Of a stretch of 64,000 nucleotides of DNA, positions 13,994 to 27,920 are shown in pieces (the stretch's first letter is position 1; each line of letters opens with the position of its first letter). The notes beneath the pieces were generated by a model. That model saw only the letters and a program-made list of their open reading frames with translations. It made no database searches and was not told the origin of the DNA. A program made the position numbers and the translations under genes. The stretch is from Salticus scenicus. Its lineage: Eukaryota; Arthropoda; Arachnida; Araneae; Salticidae. The stretch is taken from positions 372,001 to 436,000 of the forward strand of contig CAWVNO010002544.1 in assembly GCA_963930645.1 (NCBI GenBank), given 5' to 3'.

Positions 13994-16900
13994 AGCACGA
14001 CTTTACGGAAAGAGCCGTTTCCCTAATTATATAGGAAATTATGGCGCCCCAGTCAAACTCCCCGCCTGACGCAGTCTATCGTCTTGCGATGGCTGCTGTC
14101 GTCTTGCGATGGCTGCTGTCGTCTTGCGATGGCTGCTGTCGTCTTGCGATGGATGCTGTCGTATTGCGAGGGATGCTGTCGTCTTGCGATGGATGCTGAG
14201 CACGACCTTACGGAAAGAGCCGTTTCCCTAATTATATAGGAAATTATGGCGCCCCAGTCAAACTCCCAGCCTGACGCTGTCTATCGCCTTGCGATGGCTG
14301 CTGTTGTCTTGCGATGGCTGCTGTCGTCTTGCGATGGATGCTGTCGTCTTGTGATGGATGCTCTCGTCTTGCGATGGATGCTATCGTCTTGCGATGGCTG
14401 CTGAGCACGACCTTACGGAAAGAACCGTTTCCCTAATTATATAGGAAATTATGGCGCCCCAGTCAAACTTCCCGCCTGACGCTGTCTATCGTCTTGCGAT
14501 GGCTGCTGTCGTCTTGCGATATATGCTGTCGTCTTGCGATGGATGCTATCGTCTTGCGATGGATGCTATCGTCTTGCGATGGATACTATTGTCTTGCGAT
14601 GGCTGCTGTCGTCTTGCGATGGCTGCTGTCGTCTTGCGATATATGCTGTCGTCTTGCGATGGATGCTATCGTCTTGCGATGGATGCTATCGTCTTGCGAT
14701 GGCTGCTGAGCACGACCTTACGGAAAGATCCGTTTCCCTAATTATATAGGCAATTATGGCGCCCCAGTCAAACTCCCCGCCTGACGCTGTCTATCGTCTT
14801 GCGATGGCTGCTGTCGTCTTGCGATCGCTGCTGTCGTCTTGCGATGGATGCTGTCGTCTTGCGATGGATGCTGTCGTCTTGCGATGGATGCTGTCGTCTT
14901 GCGATGGATGCTCTCGTCTTGCGATTGCTGCTGAGCACGACCTTACGGAAAGAGCCGTTTCCCTAATTATATAGAAAATTACGGGGCCCCAGTCAAACTC
15001 CCCGCCTGACGCTGTCTATCGTCTTGCGATGGTTGCTGTCGTCTTGCGATGGCTGCTGTCGTCTTGCGATGGATGCTATCGTCTTGCGATGGCTGCTGAG
15101 CACGACCTTACGTAAAGAGCCGTTTCCCTAATTATATAGGAAATTATGGCGCCCCAGTCAAACTCCCCGCCTGACGCTGTCTATCGTCTTGCGATGGATG
15201 TTATCGTCTTGCGATGGATACTATTGTCTTGCGATGGCTGCTGTCGTCTTGCGATGGCTGCTGTCGTCTTGCGATGGATGCTATCGTCTTGCGATGGCTG
15301 CTGAGCACGACCTTACGTAAAGAGCCGTTTCCCTAATTATATAGGAAATTATGGCGCCCCAGTCAAACTCCCCGCCTGACACTGTCTATCGTCTTGCGAT
15401 GGCTGCTGTCGTCTTGCGATGGATGCTGGCGTCTTGCGATGGATGCTATCGTCTTGCGATGGATGCTATCGTCATGCGATGGCTGCTGAGCACGACCTTA
15501 CGGAAAGATCCGTTTCCCTAATTATATAGGCAATTATGGCGCCTTAGTCAAACTCCCCGCCTGACGCTGTCTATCGTCTTGCGATGGCTGCTGTCGTCTT
15601 GCGATGGATGCTGTCGTCTTGCGAGGGATGCTGTCGTCTTGCGATGGATGCTGTCGTCTTGCGATGGCTGCTGAGAACGACCTTACGGAAAGAGCCGTTT
15701 CCCTAATTATATAGGAAATTATGGCGCCCCAGTGAAACTCCCCGCCTGACGCTGTCTATCGTCTTGCGATGGCTGCTGTCGTCTTGCGATGGCTGCTGTC
15801 GTCTTGCGATGGCTGCTGTCGTCTTGCGATGGCTGCTGTCGTCTTGCGATGGATGCTGTCGTCTTGCGATGGATGCTTTCGTCTTGCGATGGATGCTATC
15901 GTCTTGCGATGGCTGCTGAGCACGACCTTACGGAAAGAGCCGTTTCCCTAATTATATAGGCCCTTATGGCGTCCCAGTCAAACTCCCCGCCTGACGCTGT
16001 CTATCGTCTTGCGATGGTTGCTGTCATCTTGCGATGGCTGCTGTCGTCTTGCGATGGCTGCTGTCGTCTTGCAATGGATGCTGTCTTCTTGCGATGGATG
16101 CTGTCGTCTTGCGATGGCTGCTGTCGTCTTGCGATGGATGCTATCGTCTTGCGATGGCTGCTGAGCACGACCTTACGTAAAGAGCCGTTTCCCTAATTAT
16201 ATATGAAATTATGGCGCCCCAGTCAAACTCCCCGCCTGACACTGTCTATCGTCTTGCGATGGCTGCTGTCGTCTTGCGATGGCTGCTGTCGTCTTGCGAT
16301 GGCTGCTGTCGTCTTGCGATGGCTGCTGTCGTCTTGCGATGGATGCTGGCGTCTTGCGATGGATGCTATCGTCTTGCGATGGATGCTATCGTCATGCGAT
16401 GGCTGCTGAGCACGACCTTACGGAAAGATCCGTTTCCCTAATTATATAGGCAATTATGGCGCCCCAGTCAAACTCCCCGCCTGACGCTGTCTATCGTCTT
16501 GCGATGGCTGCTGTCGTCTTGCGATGGCTGCTGTCGTCTTGCGATGGCTGCTGTCGTCTTGCGATGGATGCTGTCGTCTTGCGATGGATGCTGTCGTCTT
16601 GCGATGGATGCTCTCGTCTTGCGATTGCTGCTGAGCACGACCTTACGGAAAGAGCCGTTTCCCTAATTATATAGAAAATTACGGGGCCCCAGTCAAACTC
16701 CCCGCCTGACGCTGTCTATCGTCTTGCGATGGTTGCTGTCGTCTTGCGATGGCTGCTGTCGTCTTGCGATGGCTGCTGTCGTCTTGCGATGGATGTTATC
16801 GTCTTGCGATGGATACTATTGTCTTGCGATGGCTGCTGTCGTCTTGCGATGGCTGCTGTCGTCTTGCGATGGATGCTATCGTCTTGCGATGGCTGCTGAG

Positions 16901-19779
16901 CACGACCTTACGTAAAGAGCCGTTTCCCTAATTATATAGGAAATTATGGCGCCCCAGTCAAACTTCCCGCCTGACGCTGTCTATCGTCTTGCGATGGCTG
17001 CTGTCGTCTTGCGATGGATGCTGTCGTCTTGCGAGGGATGCTGTCGTCTTGCGATGGATGCTGTCGTCTTGCAATGGCTGCTGAGAACGACCTTACGGAA
17101 AGAGCCGTTTCCCTAATTATATAGGAAATTATGGCGCCCCAGTCAAACTCCCCGCCTGACGCTGTCTATCGTCTTGCGATGGCTGCTGTCGTCTTGCGAT
17201 GGCTGCTGTCGTCTTGCGATGGCTGCTGTCGTCTTGCGATGGCTGCTGTCGTCTTGCGATGGATGCTGTCGTCTTGCGATGGATGCTTTCGTCTTGCGAT
17301 GGATGCTATCGTCTTGCGATGGCTGCTGAGCACGACCTTACGGAAAGAGCCGTTTCCCTAATTATATAGGCCCTTATGGCGTCCCAGTCAAACTCCCCGC
17401 CTGACGCTGTCTATCGTCTTGCGATGGCTGCTGTCATCTTGCGATGGCTGCTGTCGTCTTGCGATGGCTGGTGTCGTCTTGCAATGGATGCTGTCTTCTT
17501 GCGATGGATGCTGTCGTCTTGCGATGGCTGCTGTCGTCTTGCGATGGCTGCTGTCGTCTTGCGATGAATGCTATCGTCTTGTGATGGCTGCTGAGCACGA
17601 CCTTACGGAAAGAGCCGTTTCCCTAATTATATAGGAAATTATGGCGCCCCAGTCAAACTCCCCGCCTGACGCAGTCTATCGTCTTGCGATTGCTGCTGTC
17701 GTCTTGCGATGGCTGCTGTCGTCTTGCGATGGATGCTGTCGTCTTGCGAGGGATGCTGTCGTCTTGCGATGGATGCTGAGCACGACCTTACGGAAAGAGC
17801 CGTTTCCCTAATTATATAGGAAATTATGGCGCCCCAGTCAAACTCCCCGCCTGACGCTGTCTATCGTCTTGCGATGGCTGCTGTTGTCTTGCGATGGCTG
17901 CTGTCGTCTTGCGATGGATGCTGTCGTCTTGTGATGGATGCTCTCGTCTTGCGATGGATGCTATCGTCTTGCGATGGCTGCTGAGCACGACCTTACGGAA
18001 AGAACCGTTTCCCTAATTATATAGGAAATTATGGCGCCCCAGTCAAACTCCCCGCCTGACGCTGTCTATCGTCTTGCGATGGCTGCTGTCGTCTTGCGAT
18101 ATATGCTGTCGTCTTGCGATGGATGCTATCGTCTTGCGATGGATGCTATCGTCTTGCGATGGATACTATTGTCTTGCGATGGCTGCTGTCGTCTTGCGAC
18201 GGCTGCTGTCGTCTTGTGATATATGCTGTCGTCTTGCGATGGATGCTATCGTCTTGCGATGGATGCTATCGTCTTGCGATGGCTGCTGAGCACGACCTTA
18301 CGGAAAGATCCGTTTCCCTAATTATATAGGCAATTATGGCGCCCCAGTCAAACTCCCCGCCTGACGCTGTCTATCGTCTTGCGATGGCTGCTGTCGTCTT
18401 GCGATGGCTGCTGTCGTCTTGCGATGGATGCTGTCGTCTTGCGATGGATGCTGTCGTCTTGCGATGGATGCTGTCGTCTTGCGATGGATGATCTCGTCTT
18501 GCGATTGCTGCTGAGCACGACCTTACGGAAAGAGCCGTTTCCCTAATTATATAGAAAATTACGGGGCCCCAGTCAAACTCCCCGCCTGACGCTGTCTATC
18601 GTCTTGCGATGGTTGCTGTCGTCTTGCGATGGCTGCTGTCGTCTTGCGATGGCTGCCATCGTCTTGCGATGGATGTTATCGTCTTGCGATGGATACTATT
18701 GTCTTGCGATGGCTGCTGTCGTCTTGCGATGGCTGCTGTCGTCTTGCGATGGATGCTATCGTCTTGCGATGGCTGCTGAGCACGACCTTACGTAAAGAGC
18801 CGTTTCCCTAATTATATAGGAAATTATGGCGCCCCAGTCAAACTCCCCGCCTGACACTGTCTATCGTCTTGCGATGGCTGCTGTCGTCTTGCGATGGATG
18901 CTGGCGTCTTGCGATGGATGCTATCGTCTTGCGATGGATGCTATCGTCATGCGATGGCTGCTGAGCACGACCTTACGGAAAGATCCGTTTCCCTAATTAT
19001 ATAGGCAATTATGGCGCCCCAGTCAAACTCCCCGCCTGACGCTGTCTATCGTCTTGCGATGGCTGCTGTCGTCTTGCGATGGCTGCTGTCGTCTTGCGAT
19101 GGCTGCTGTCGTCTTGCGATGGATGCTGTCGTCTTGCGATGGATGCTGTCGTCTTGCGATGGATGCTCTCGTCTTGCGATTGCTGCTGAGCACGACCTTA
19201 CGGAAAGAGCCGTTTCCCTAATTATATAGAAAATTACGGGGCCCCAGTCAAACTCCCCGCCTGACGCTGTCTATCGTCTTGCGATGGCTGCTGTCGTCTT
19301 GCGATGGCTGCTGTCGTCTTGCGATGGATGCTGTCGTCTTGCGATGGATGCTATCGTCTTGCGATGGCTGCTGAGCACGACCTTACGGAAAGAGCCGTTT
19401 CCCTAATTATATAGGAAAATATGGCGCCCCAGTCAAACTCCCCGCCTGACGCAGTCTATCGTCTTGCGATGACTGCTGTCGTCTTGCGATGGCTGCAGTC
19501 GTCTTGCGATGGATGCTATCGTCTTGCGATGGCTGCTGAGCACGACCTTACGGAAAGAGCCGTTTCCCTAATTATATAGGAAATTATGGCGCCCCAGTCA
19601 AACTTCCCGCCTGACGCTGTCTATCGTCTTGCGATGGCTGCTGTCGTCTTGCGATGGATGCTGTCGTCTTGCGATGGATGCTGTCGTCTTGCGATGGCTG
19701 CTGAGAACGACCTTACGGAAAGAGCCGTTTCCCTAATTATATAGGAAATTATGGCGCCCCAGTCAAACTCCCCGCCTGA

Positions 19780-20101
19780 CGCAAGACGATAGACAGCGTC
19801 AGGCGGGGAGTTTGACTGGGGCCCCGTAATTTTCTATATAATTAGGGAAACGGCTCTTTCCGTAAGGTCGTGCTCAGCAGCAATCGCAAGACGAGAGCAT
19901 CCATCGCAAGACGACAGCATCCATCGCAAGACGACAGCATCCATCGCAAGACGACAGCAGCCATCGCAAGACGACAGCAGCCATCGCAAGACGACAGCAG
20001 CCATCGCAAGACGATAGACAGCGTCAGGCGGGGAGTTTGACTGGGGCGCCATAATTGCCTATATAATTAGGGAAACGGATCTTTCCGTAAGGTCGTGCTC
20101 A
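19780..20101 (-). repeat. Inverted single unit (fold-back) in forward array
   Basis: Forward sequence stops at GCCTGACGC and continues as its own mirror image AAGACGATAGACAGCG, with CGC shared at the join. The block holds one conserved segment of the GAAAATTACGGGGCC family, seven 20-mers and one segment of the GGCAATT family with AAGATCCG. Read on the minus strand it matches the forward stretch at about 18,962-19,280. It is therefore an inverted duplicate of sequence about 0.5-0.8 kb upstream. The right junction repeats TAAGGTC (TAAGGTCGTGCTCATAAGGTCTTGCG) before forward 20-mers resume at 20,106. Confidence 0.92.
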
Positions 20102-20105
20102 TAAG

Positions 20106-23100
20106 GTCTTGCGATGGCTGCTGTCGTCTTGCGATGGCTGCAGTCGTCTTGCGATGGATGCTATCGTCTTGCGATGGCTGCTGAGCACGACCTTACGGAA
20201 AGAGCCGTTTCCCTAATTATATAGGAAATTATGGCGCCCCAGTCAAACTTCCCGCCTGACGCTGTCTATCGTCTTGCGATGGCTGCTGTCGTCTTGCGAT
20301 GGATGCTGTCGTCTTGCGAGGGATGCTGTCGTTTTGCGATGGATGCTGTCGTCTTGCGATGGCTGCTGAGAACGACCTTACGGAAAGAGCCGTTTCCCTA
20401 ATTATATAGGAAATTATGGCGCCCCAGTCAAACTCCCCGCCTGACGCTGTCTATCGTCTTGCGATGGCTGCTGTCGTCTTGCGATGGCTGCTGTCGTCTT
20501 GCGATGGCTGCTGTCGTCTTGCGATGGCTGCTGTCGTCTTGCGATGGATGCTGTCGTCTTGCGATGGATGCTTTCGTCTTGCGATGGATGCTATCGTCTT
20601 GCGATGGCTGCTGAGCACGACTTTACGGAAAGAGCCGTTTCCCTAATTATATAGGCCCTTATGGCGTCCCAGTCAAACTCCCCGCCTGACGCTGTCTATC
20701 GTCTTGCGATGGCTGCTGTCATCTTGCGATGGCTGCTGTCGTCTTGCGATGGCTGCTGTCGTCTTGCAATGGATGCTGTCTTCTTGCGATGGATGCTGTC
20801 GTCTTGCGATGGCTGCTGTCGTCTTGCGATGGCTGCTGTCGTCTTGCGATGAATGCTATCGTCTTGTGATGGCTGCTGAGCACGACCTTACGGAAAGAGC
20901 CGTTTCCCTAATTATATAGGAAATTATGGCGCCCCAGTCAAACTCCCCGCCTGACGCAGTCTATCGTCTTGCGATGGCTGCTGTCGTCTTGCGATGGATG
21001 CTGTCGTCTTGCGAGGGATGCTGTCGTCTTGCGATGGCTGCTGAGCACGACCTTACGGAAAGAGCCGTTTCCCTAATTATATAGGAAATTATGGCGCCCC
21101 AGTCAAACTCCCCGCCTGACGCTGTCTATCGTCTTGCGATGGCTGCTGTTGTCTTGCGATGGCTGCTGTCGTCTTGCGATGGATGCTGTCGTCTTGTGAT
21201 GGATGCTCTCGTCTTGCGATGGATGCTATCGTCTTGCGATGGCTGCTGAGCACGACCTTACGGAAAGAACCGTTTCCCTAATTATATAGGAAATTATGGC
21301 GCCCCAGTCAAACTCCCCGCCTGACGCTGTCTATCGTCTTGCGATGGCTGCTGTCGTCTTGCCATATATGCTGTCGTCTTGCGATGGATGCTATCGTCTT
21401 GCGATGGATGCTATCGTCTTGCGATGGATACTATTGTCTTGCGATGGCTGCTGTCGTCTTGCGATGGCTGCTGTCGTCTTGCGATATATGCTGTCGTCTT
21501 GCGATGGATGCAATCGTCTTGCGATGGATTCTATCGTCTTGCGATGGCTGCTGAGCACGACCTTACGGAAAGATCCGTTTCCCTAATTATATAGGCAATT
21601 ATGGCGCCCCAGTCAAACTCCCCGCCTGACGCTGTCTATCGTCTTGCGATGGCTGCTGTCGTCTTGCGATGGCTGCTGTCGTCTTGCGATGGATGCTGTC
21701 GTCTTGCGATGGATGCTGTCGTCTTGCGATGGATGCTGTCGTCTTGCGATGGATGCTCTCGTCTTGCGATTGCTGCTGAGCACGACCTTACGGAAAGATC
21801 CGTTTCCCTAATTATATAGAAAATTACGGGGCCCCAGTCAAACTCCCCGCCTGACGCTGTCTATCGTCTTGCGATGGTTGCTGTCGTCTTGCGATGGCTG
21901 CTGTCGTCTTGCGATGGCTGCCATCGTCTTGCGATGGATGTTATCGTCTTGCGATGGATACTATTGTCTTGCGATGGCTGCTGTCGTCTTGCGATGGCTG
22001 CTGTCGTCTTGCGATGGATGCTATCGTCTTGCGATGGCTGCTGAGCACGACCTTACGTAAAGAGCCGTTTCCCTAATTATATAGGAAATTATGGCGCCCC
22101 AGTCAAACTCCCCGCCTGACACTGTCTATCGTCTTGCGATGGCTGCTGTCGTCTTGCGATGGATGCTGGCGTCTTGCGATGGATGCTATCGTCTTGCGAT
22201 GGATGCTATCGTCATGCGATGGCTGCTGAGCACGACCTTACGGAAAGATCCGTTTCCCTAATTATATAGGCAATTATGGCGCCCCAGTCAAACTCCCCGC
22301 CTGACGCTGTCTATCGTCTTGCGATGGCTGCTGTCGTCTTGCGATGGCTGCTGTCGTCTTGCGATGGCTGCTGTCGTCTTGCGATGGATGCTGTCGTCTT
22401 GCGATGGATGCTGTCGTCTTTCGATGGATGCTCTCGTCTTGCGATTGCTGCTGAGCACGACCTTACGGAAAGAGCCGTTTCCCTAATTATATAGAAAATT
22501 ACGGGGCCCCAGTCAAACTCCCCGCCTGACGCTGTCTATCGTCTTGCGATGGTTGCTGTCGTCTTGCGATGGCTGCTGTGGTCTTGCGATGGCTGCTGTC
22601 GTCTTGCGATGGATACTATTGTCTTGCGATGGCTGCTGTCGTCTTGCGATGGCTGCTGTCGTCTTGCGATGGATGCTATCGTCTTGCGATGGCTGCTGAG
22701 CACGACCTTACGTAAAGAGCCGTTTCCCTAATTATATAGGAAATTATGGCGCCCCAGTCAAACTCCCCGCCTGACACTGTCTATCGTCTTGCGATGGCTG
22801 CTGTCGTCTTGCGATGGCTGCTGTCGTCTTGCGATGGATGCTGGCGTCTTGCGATGGATGCTATCGTCTTGCGATGGATGCTATCGTCATGCGATGGCTG
22901 CTGAGCACGACCTTATGGAAAGAGCCGTTTCCTTAATTATATAGGCAATTATGGCGCCCCAGTCAAACTCTCCGCCTGACGCTGTCTATCGTCTTGCGAT
23001 GGCTGCTGTCGTCTTGCGATGGCTGCTGAGCACGACCTTATGGAAAGAGCCGTTTCCCTAATTATATAGGAAATTATGGCGCCCCAGTCAAACTCCCCGC

Positions 23101-25013
23101 CTGACGCTGTCTATCGTCTTGCGATGGCTGCTGTCGTCTTGCGATGGCTGCTGTCGTCTTGCGATGGATGCTATCGTCTTGCGATGGCTGCTGAGCACGA
23201 CCTTACGGCAAGAACCGTTTCCCTAATTATATAGGAAATTATGGCGCCCCAGTCAAACTCCCCGCCTGACGCTGTCTATCGTCTTGCGATGGCTGCTGTC
23301 GTCTTGCGATGGCTGCTGTCGTCTTGCGATGGCTGCTGTCGTCTTGCGATGGATGCGGTCGTCTTGCGATGGATGCGGTCGTCTTGCGATGGATGCTGTC
23401 GTCTTGCGATGGATGCTCTCGTCTTGCGATGGCTGCTGAGCACGATCTTACGGAAAGAGCCGTTTCCCTAATTATATAGAAAATTACGGCGCCCCAGTCA
23501 AACTCCCCGCCTGACGCTGTCTATCGTCTTGCGATGGCTGCTGTCGTCTTGCGATGGCTGCTGTCGTCTTGCGATGGCTGCTGTCGTCTTGCGATGGATG
23601 CTGTCGTCTTGCGATGGATGCTATCGTCTTGCGATGGCTGCTGAGCACGACCTTACGGAAAGAGCCGTTTCCCTAATTATATAGGAAATTATGGCGCCCC
23701 AGTCAAACTCCCCGCCTGACGCTGTCTATCGTCTTGCGATGGCTGCTGTCGTCTTGCGATGGCTGCTGTCGTCTTGCGATGGATGCTATCGTCTTGCGAT
23801 GGCTGCTGAGCACGACCTTACGGAAAGAGCCGCTTCCCTAATTATATAGGAAATTATGGCGCCCCAGTCAAACTTCCCGCCTGACGCTGTCTATCGTCTT
23901 GCGATGGCTGCTGTCGTCTTGCGATGGATGCTGTCGTCTTGCGATGGATGCTGTCGTCTTGCGATGGCTGCTGTCGTCTTGCGATGGATGCTGTCGTCTT
24001 GCGATGGATGCTTTCGTCTTGCGATGGATGCTATCGACTTGCGATGGCTGCTGAGCACGACCTTACGGAAAGAGCCGTTTCCCTAATTATATAGGCCCTT
24101 ATGGCGTCCCAGTCAAACTCCCCGCCTGACGCTGTCTATCGTCTTGCGATGGCTGCTGTCGTCTTGCGATGGCTGCTGTCGTCTTGCGATGGCTGCTGTC
24201 GTCTTGCAATGGATGCTGTCTTCTTGCGATGGATGCTGTCGTCTTGCGATGGCTGCTGTCTTCTTGCGATGGATGCTGTCGTCTTGCGATGGCTGCTGTC
24301 GTCTTGCGATGGCTGCTGTCGTCTTGCGATGGCTGCTGTCGTCTTGCGATGGATGCTATCGTCTTGTGATGGCTGCTGAGCACGACCTTACGGAAAGAGC
24401 CGTTTCCCTAATTATATAGGAAATTATGGCGCCCCAGTCAAACTCCCCGCCTGACGCAGTCTATCGTCTTGCGATGGCTGCTGTCGTCTTGCGATGGCTG
24501 CTGAGCACGACCTTACGGAAAGAGCCGTTTCCCTAATTATATAGGAAATTATGGCGCCCCAGTCAAACTCCCCGCCTGACGCTGTCTATCGTCTTGCGAT
24601 GGCTGCTGTTGTCTTGCGATGGCTGCTGTCGTCTTGCGATGGATGCTGTCGTCTTGTGATGGATGCTCTCGTCTTGCGATGGATGCTATCGTCTTGCGAT
24701 GGCTGCTGAGCACGACCTTACGGAAAGAACCGTTTCCCTAATTATATAGGAAATTATGGCGCCCCAGTCAAACTCCCCGCCTGACGCTGTCTATCGTCTT
24801 GCGATGGCTGCTGTCGTCTTGCGATATATGCTGTCGTCTTGCGATGGATGCTATCGTCTTGCGATGGATGCTATCGTCTTGCGATGGATACTATTGTCTT
24901 GCGATGGCTGCTGTCGTCTTGCGATGGCTGCTGTCGTCTTGCGATATATGCTGTCGTCTTGCGATGGATGCTATCGTCTTGCGATGGATGCTATCGTCTT
25001 GCGATGGCTGCAG
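20106..25013 (+). repeat. Array region 2b: right of the fold-back
   Basis: Unit starts from 20,184 give n = 5,8,9,4,6,11,7,9,5,7,8,6,2,4,8,6,4,8,12,2,6,11. The first part follows 10,809-11,669 at an offset of 9,375 bp. It then follows 12,874-13,774 at 8,005 bp, so the region is stitched from earlier blocks. The stretch 22,454-23,808 resembles the start of the window and 30,398-31,792. The n=12 unit at 24,054 is an expanded relative of the n=9 units after other GGCCCTTATGG segments. Confidence 0.88.
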
Positions 25014-27920
25014 AGCACGACCTTACGGAAAGATCCGTTTCCCTAATTATATAGGCAATTATGGCGCCCCAGTCAAACTCCCCGCCTGACGCTGTCTATC
25101 GTCTTGCGATGGCTGCTGTCGTCTTGCGATGGCTGCTGTCGTCTTGCGATGGATGCTGTCGTCTTGCGATGGATGCTGTCGTCTTGCGATGGATGCTCTC
25201 GTCTTGCGATTGCAGCTGAGCACGACCTTACGGAAAGAGCCGTTTCCCTAATTATATAGAAAATTACGGGGCCCCAGTCAAACTCCCCGCCTGACACTGA
25301 CTATCGTCTTGCGATGGTTGCTGTCGTCTTGCGATGGCTGCTGTCGTCTTGCGATGGCTGCCATCGTCTTGCGATGGATGTTATCGTCTTGCGATGGATA
25401 CTATTGTCTTGCGATGGCTGCTGTCGTCTTGCGATGGCTGCTGTCGTCTTGCGATGGATGCTATCGTCTTGCGATGGCTGCTGAGCACGACCTTACGTAA
25501 AGAGCCGTTTCCCTAATTATATAGGAAATTATGGCGCCCCAGTCAAACTCCCTGCCTGACACTGACTATCGTCTTGCGATGGCTGCTGTCGTCTTGCGAT
25601 GGATGCTGGCGTCTTGCGATGGATGCTATCGTCTTGCGATGGATGCTATCGTCATGCGATGGCTGCTGAGCACGACCTTACGGAAAGATCCGTTTCCCTA
25701 ATTATATAGGCAATTATGGCGCCCCAGTCAAACTCCCCGCCTGACGCTGTCTATCGTCTTGCGATGGCTGCTGTCGTCTTGCGATGGCTGCTGTCGTCTT
25801 GCGATGGCTGCTGTCGTCTTGCGATGGATGCTGTCGTCTTGCGATGGATGCTGTCGTCTTGCGATGGATGCTGTCGTCTTGCGATGGATGCTCTCGTCTT
25901 GCGATTGCTGCTGAGCACGACCTTACGGAAAGAGCCGTTTCCCTAATTATATAGAAAATTACGGGACCCCAGTCAAACTCCCCGCCTGACGCTGTCTATC
26001 GTCTTGCGATGGTTGCTGTCGTCTTGCGATGGCTGCTGTCGTCTTGCGATGGCTGCTGTCGTCTTGCGATGGATGTTATCGTTTTGCGATGGATACTATT
26101 GTCTTGCGATGGCTGCTGTCGTCTTGCGATGGCTGCTGTCGTCTTGCGATGGATGCTATCGTCTTGCGATGGCTGCTGAGCACGACCTTACGTAAAGAGC
26201 CGTTTCCCTAATTATATAGGAAATTATGGCGCCCCAGTCAAACTCCCCGCCTGACACTGTCTATCGTCTTGCGATGGCTGCTGTCGTCTTGCGATGGATG
26301 CTGGCGTCTTGCGATGGATGCTATCGTCTTGCGATGGATGCTATCGTCATGCGATGGCTGCTGTCGTCTTGCGATGGCTGCTGTCGTCTTTCAATGGATG
26401 CTGTCGTCTTGCGATGGATGCTATCGTCTTGCGATAGCTGCTGAGCACGACCTTACGGAAAGAGCCGTTTCCCTAATTATATAGGAAATTATGGCGCCCC
26501 AGTCAAACTCCCCGCCTGACGCTGTCTATCGTCTTGCGATGGCTGCTGTCGTCTTGCGATGGCCGCTGTCGTCTTGCGATGGATGCTATCGTCTTGCGAT
26601 GGCTGCTGAGCACGACCTTACGGAAAGAGCCGTTTCCCTAATTATATAGGAAATTATGGCGCCCCAGTCACACTTCCCGCCTGACGCTGTCTATCGTCTT
26701 GCGATGGCTGCTGTCGTCTTGCGATGGATGCTGTCGTCTTGCGATGGATGCAGTCGTCTTGCGATGGCTGCTGAGAACGACCTTACGGAAAGAGCCGTTT
26801 CCCTAATTATATAGGAAATTATGGCGCCCCAGTCAAACTCCCCGCCTGACGCTGTCTATCGTCTTGCGATGGCTGCTGTCGTCTTGCGATGGCTGCTGCC
26901 GTCTTGCGATGGCTGCTGTCGTCTTGCGATGGATGCTGTCGTCTTGCGATGGATGCTTTCGTCTTGCCATGGATGCTATCGTCTTGCGATGGCTGCTGAG
27001 CACGACCTTACGGAAAGAGCCGTTTCCCTAATTATATAGGAAATTATGGCGCCCCAGTCAAACTCCCCGCCTGACGCTGTCTATCGTCTTGCGATGGATG
27101 CTGTCGTCTTGCGATGGATGCTGGCGTCTTGCGATGGATGCTATCGTCTTGCGATGGCTGTGCTGAGCACGACCTTACGGAAAGAGCCGTTTCCCTAATT
27201 ATATAGGAAATTATGGCGCCCCAGTCAAACTCCCCGCCTGACGCTGTCTATCGTCTTGCGATGGCTGCTGTCGTCTTGCGATGGCTGCTGTCGTCTTGCG
27301 ATGGATGCTATCGTCTTGCGATGGATGTTATCGTCTTGCGATGGATACTATTGTCTTGCGATGGCTGCTGTCGTCTTGCGATGGCTGCTGTCGTCTTGCG
27401 ATGGATGCTGTCGTCTTGCGATGGATGCTGTCGTCTTGCGATGGATGCTGTCGTCTTGCGATGGATGCTCTCGTCTTGCGATTGCTGCTGAGCACGACCT
27501 TACGGAAAGAGCCGTTTCCCTAATTATATAGAAAATTACGGGACCCCAGTCAAACTCCCCGCCTGACGCTGTCTATCGTCTTGCGATGGTTGCTGTCGTC
27601 TTGCGATGGCTGCTGTCGTCTTGCGATGGCTGCTGTCGTCTTGCGATGGATGTTATCGTCTTGCGATGGCTGCTGTCGTCTTGCGATGGCTGCTGTCGTC
27701 TTGCGATGGATGCTATCGTCTTGCGATGGCTGCTGAGCACGACCTTACGTAAAGAGCCGTTTCCCTAATTATATAGGAAATTATGGCGCCCCAGTCAAAC
27801 TCCCCGCCTGACACTGTCTATCGTCTTGCGATGGCTGCTGTGGTCTTGCGATGGATGCTGGCGTCTTGCGATGGATGCTATCGTCTTGCGATGGATGCTA
27901 TCGTCATGCGATGGCTGCTG
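25014..27920 (+). repeat. 2.9-kb segmental repeat, copy 1
   Basis: Sizes are n = 6,9,5,8,9,9,4,4,7,4(+2 bp),12,8,5. Copy 2 follows directly at 27,921 at an offset of 2,907 bp. Shared private variants include GACACTGACTATCG, CCCTGCCTGACACTG, TTTCAATGG, GATAGCTGCTGAG, CAGTCACACTTCCC and TTGCCATGG. The first conserved segment here follows GCTGCAGAGC, whereas copy 2 has GCTGCTGAGC. The left edge is therefore close to 25,014. Confidence 0.92.
26774..27165 (+). repeat. 392-bp dimer (225 + 167 bp), first copy
   Basis: An n=7 unit with GCTGCTGCCG is followed by an n=4 unit whose last 20-mer reads GGCTGTGCTGAGC, a 2-bp TG insertion that makes it 167 bp. The insertion is a unique tag. The same dimer is at 29,681, 31,958, 41,232 and 44,746, and three times in tandem from 35,715. 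Confidence 0.92.

Larger units (their letters stand above)
6199..19779 (+). repeat. Array region 2a: mosaic with 11-7-9 modules
   Basis: From 6,199 n runs 8,5,7,9,5,7,7,9,5,7,5,4,4,6,4,6,11,7,9,4,4,4,5,8,9,4,7,5,11,7,9,4,6,11,7, one fused unit, then 6,6,11,7,4,6,5,5,8,8,8,7,9,5,8,9,5,6,11,7,9,5,7,5,4,4. Three traits mark the region. One is a module of an n=11 unit with GATATATGCTG 20-mers, followed by n=7 (ending GCTCTCG or GATCTCG) and n=9 (with GATACTATTG). The second is the GAAAATTACGGGGCC family after those n=7 units. The third is the GGCCCTTATGGCGTCC family. Blocks recur at several offsets, for example 9,519 to 17,984, 7,529 to 18,289 and 6,629 to 16,409. Confidence 0.88.
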
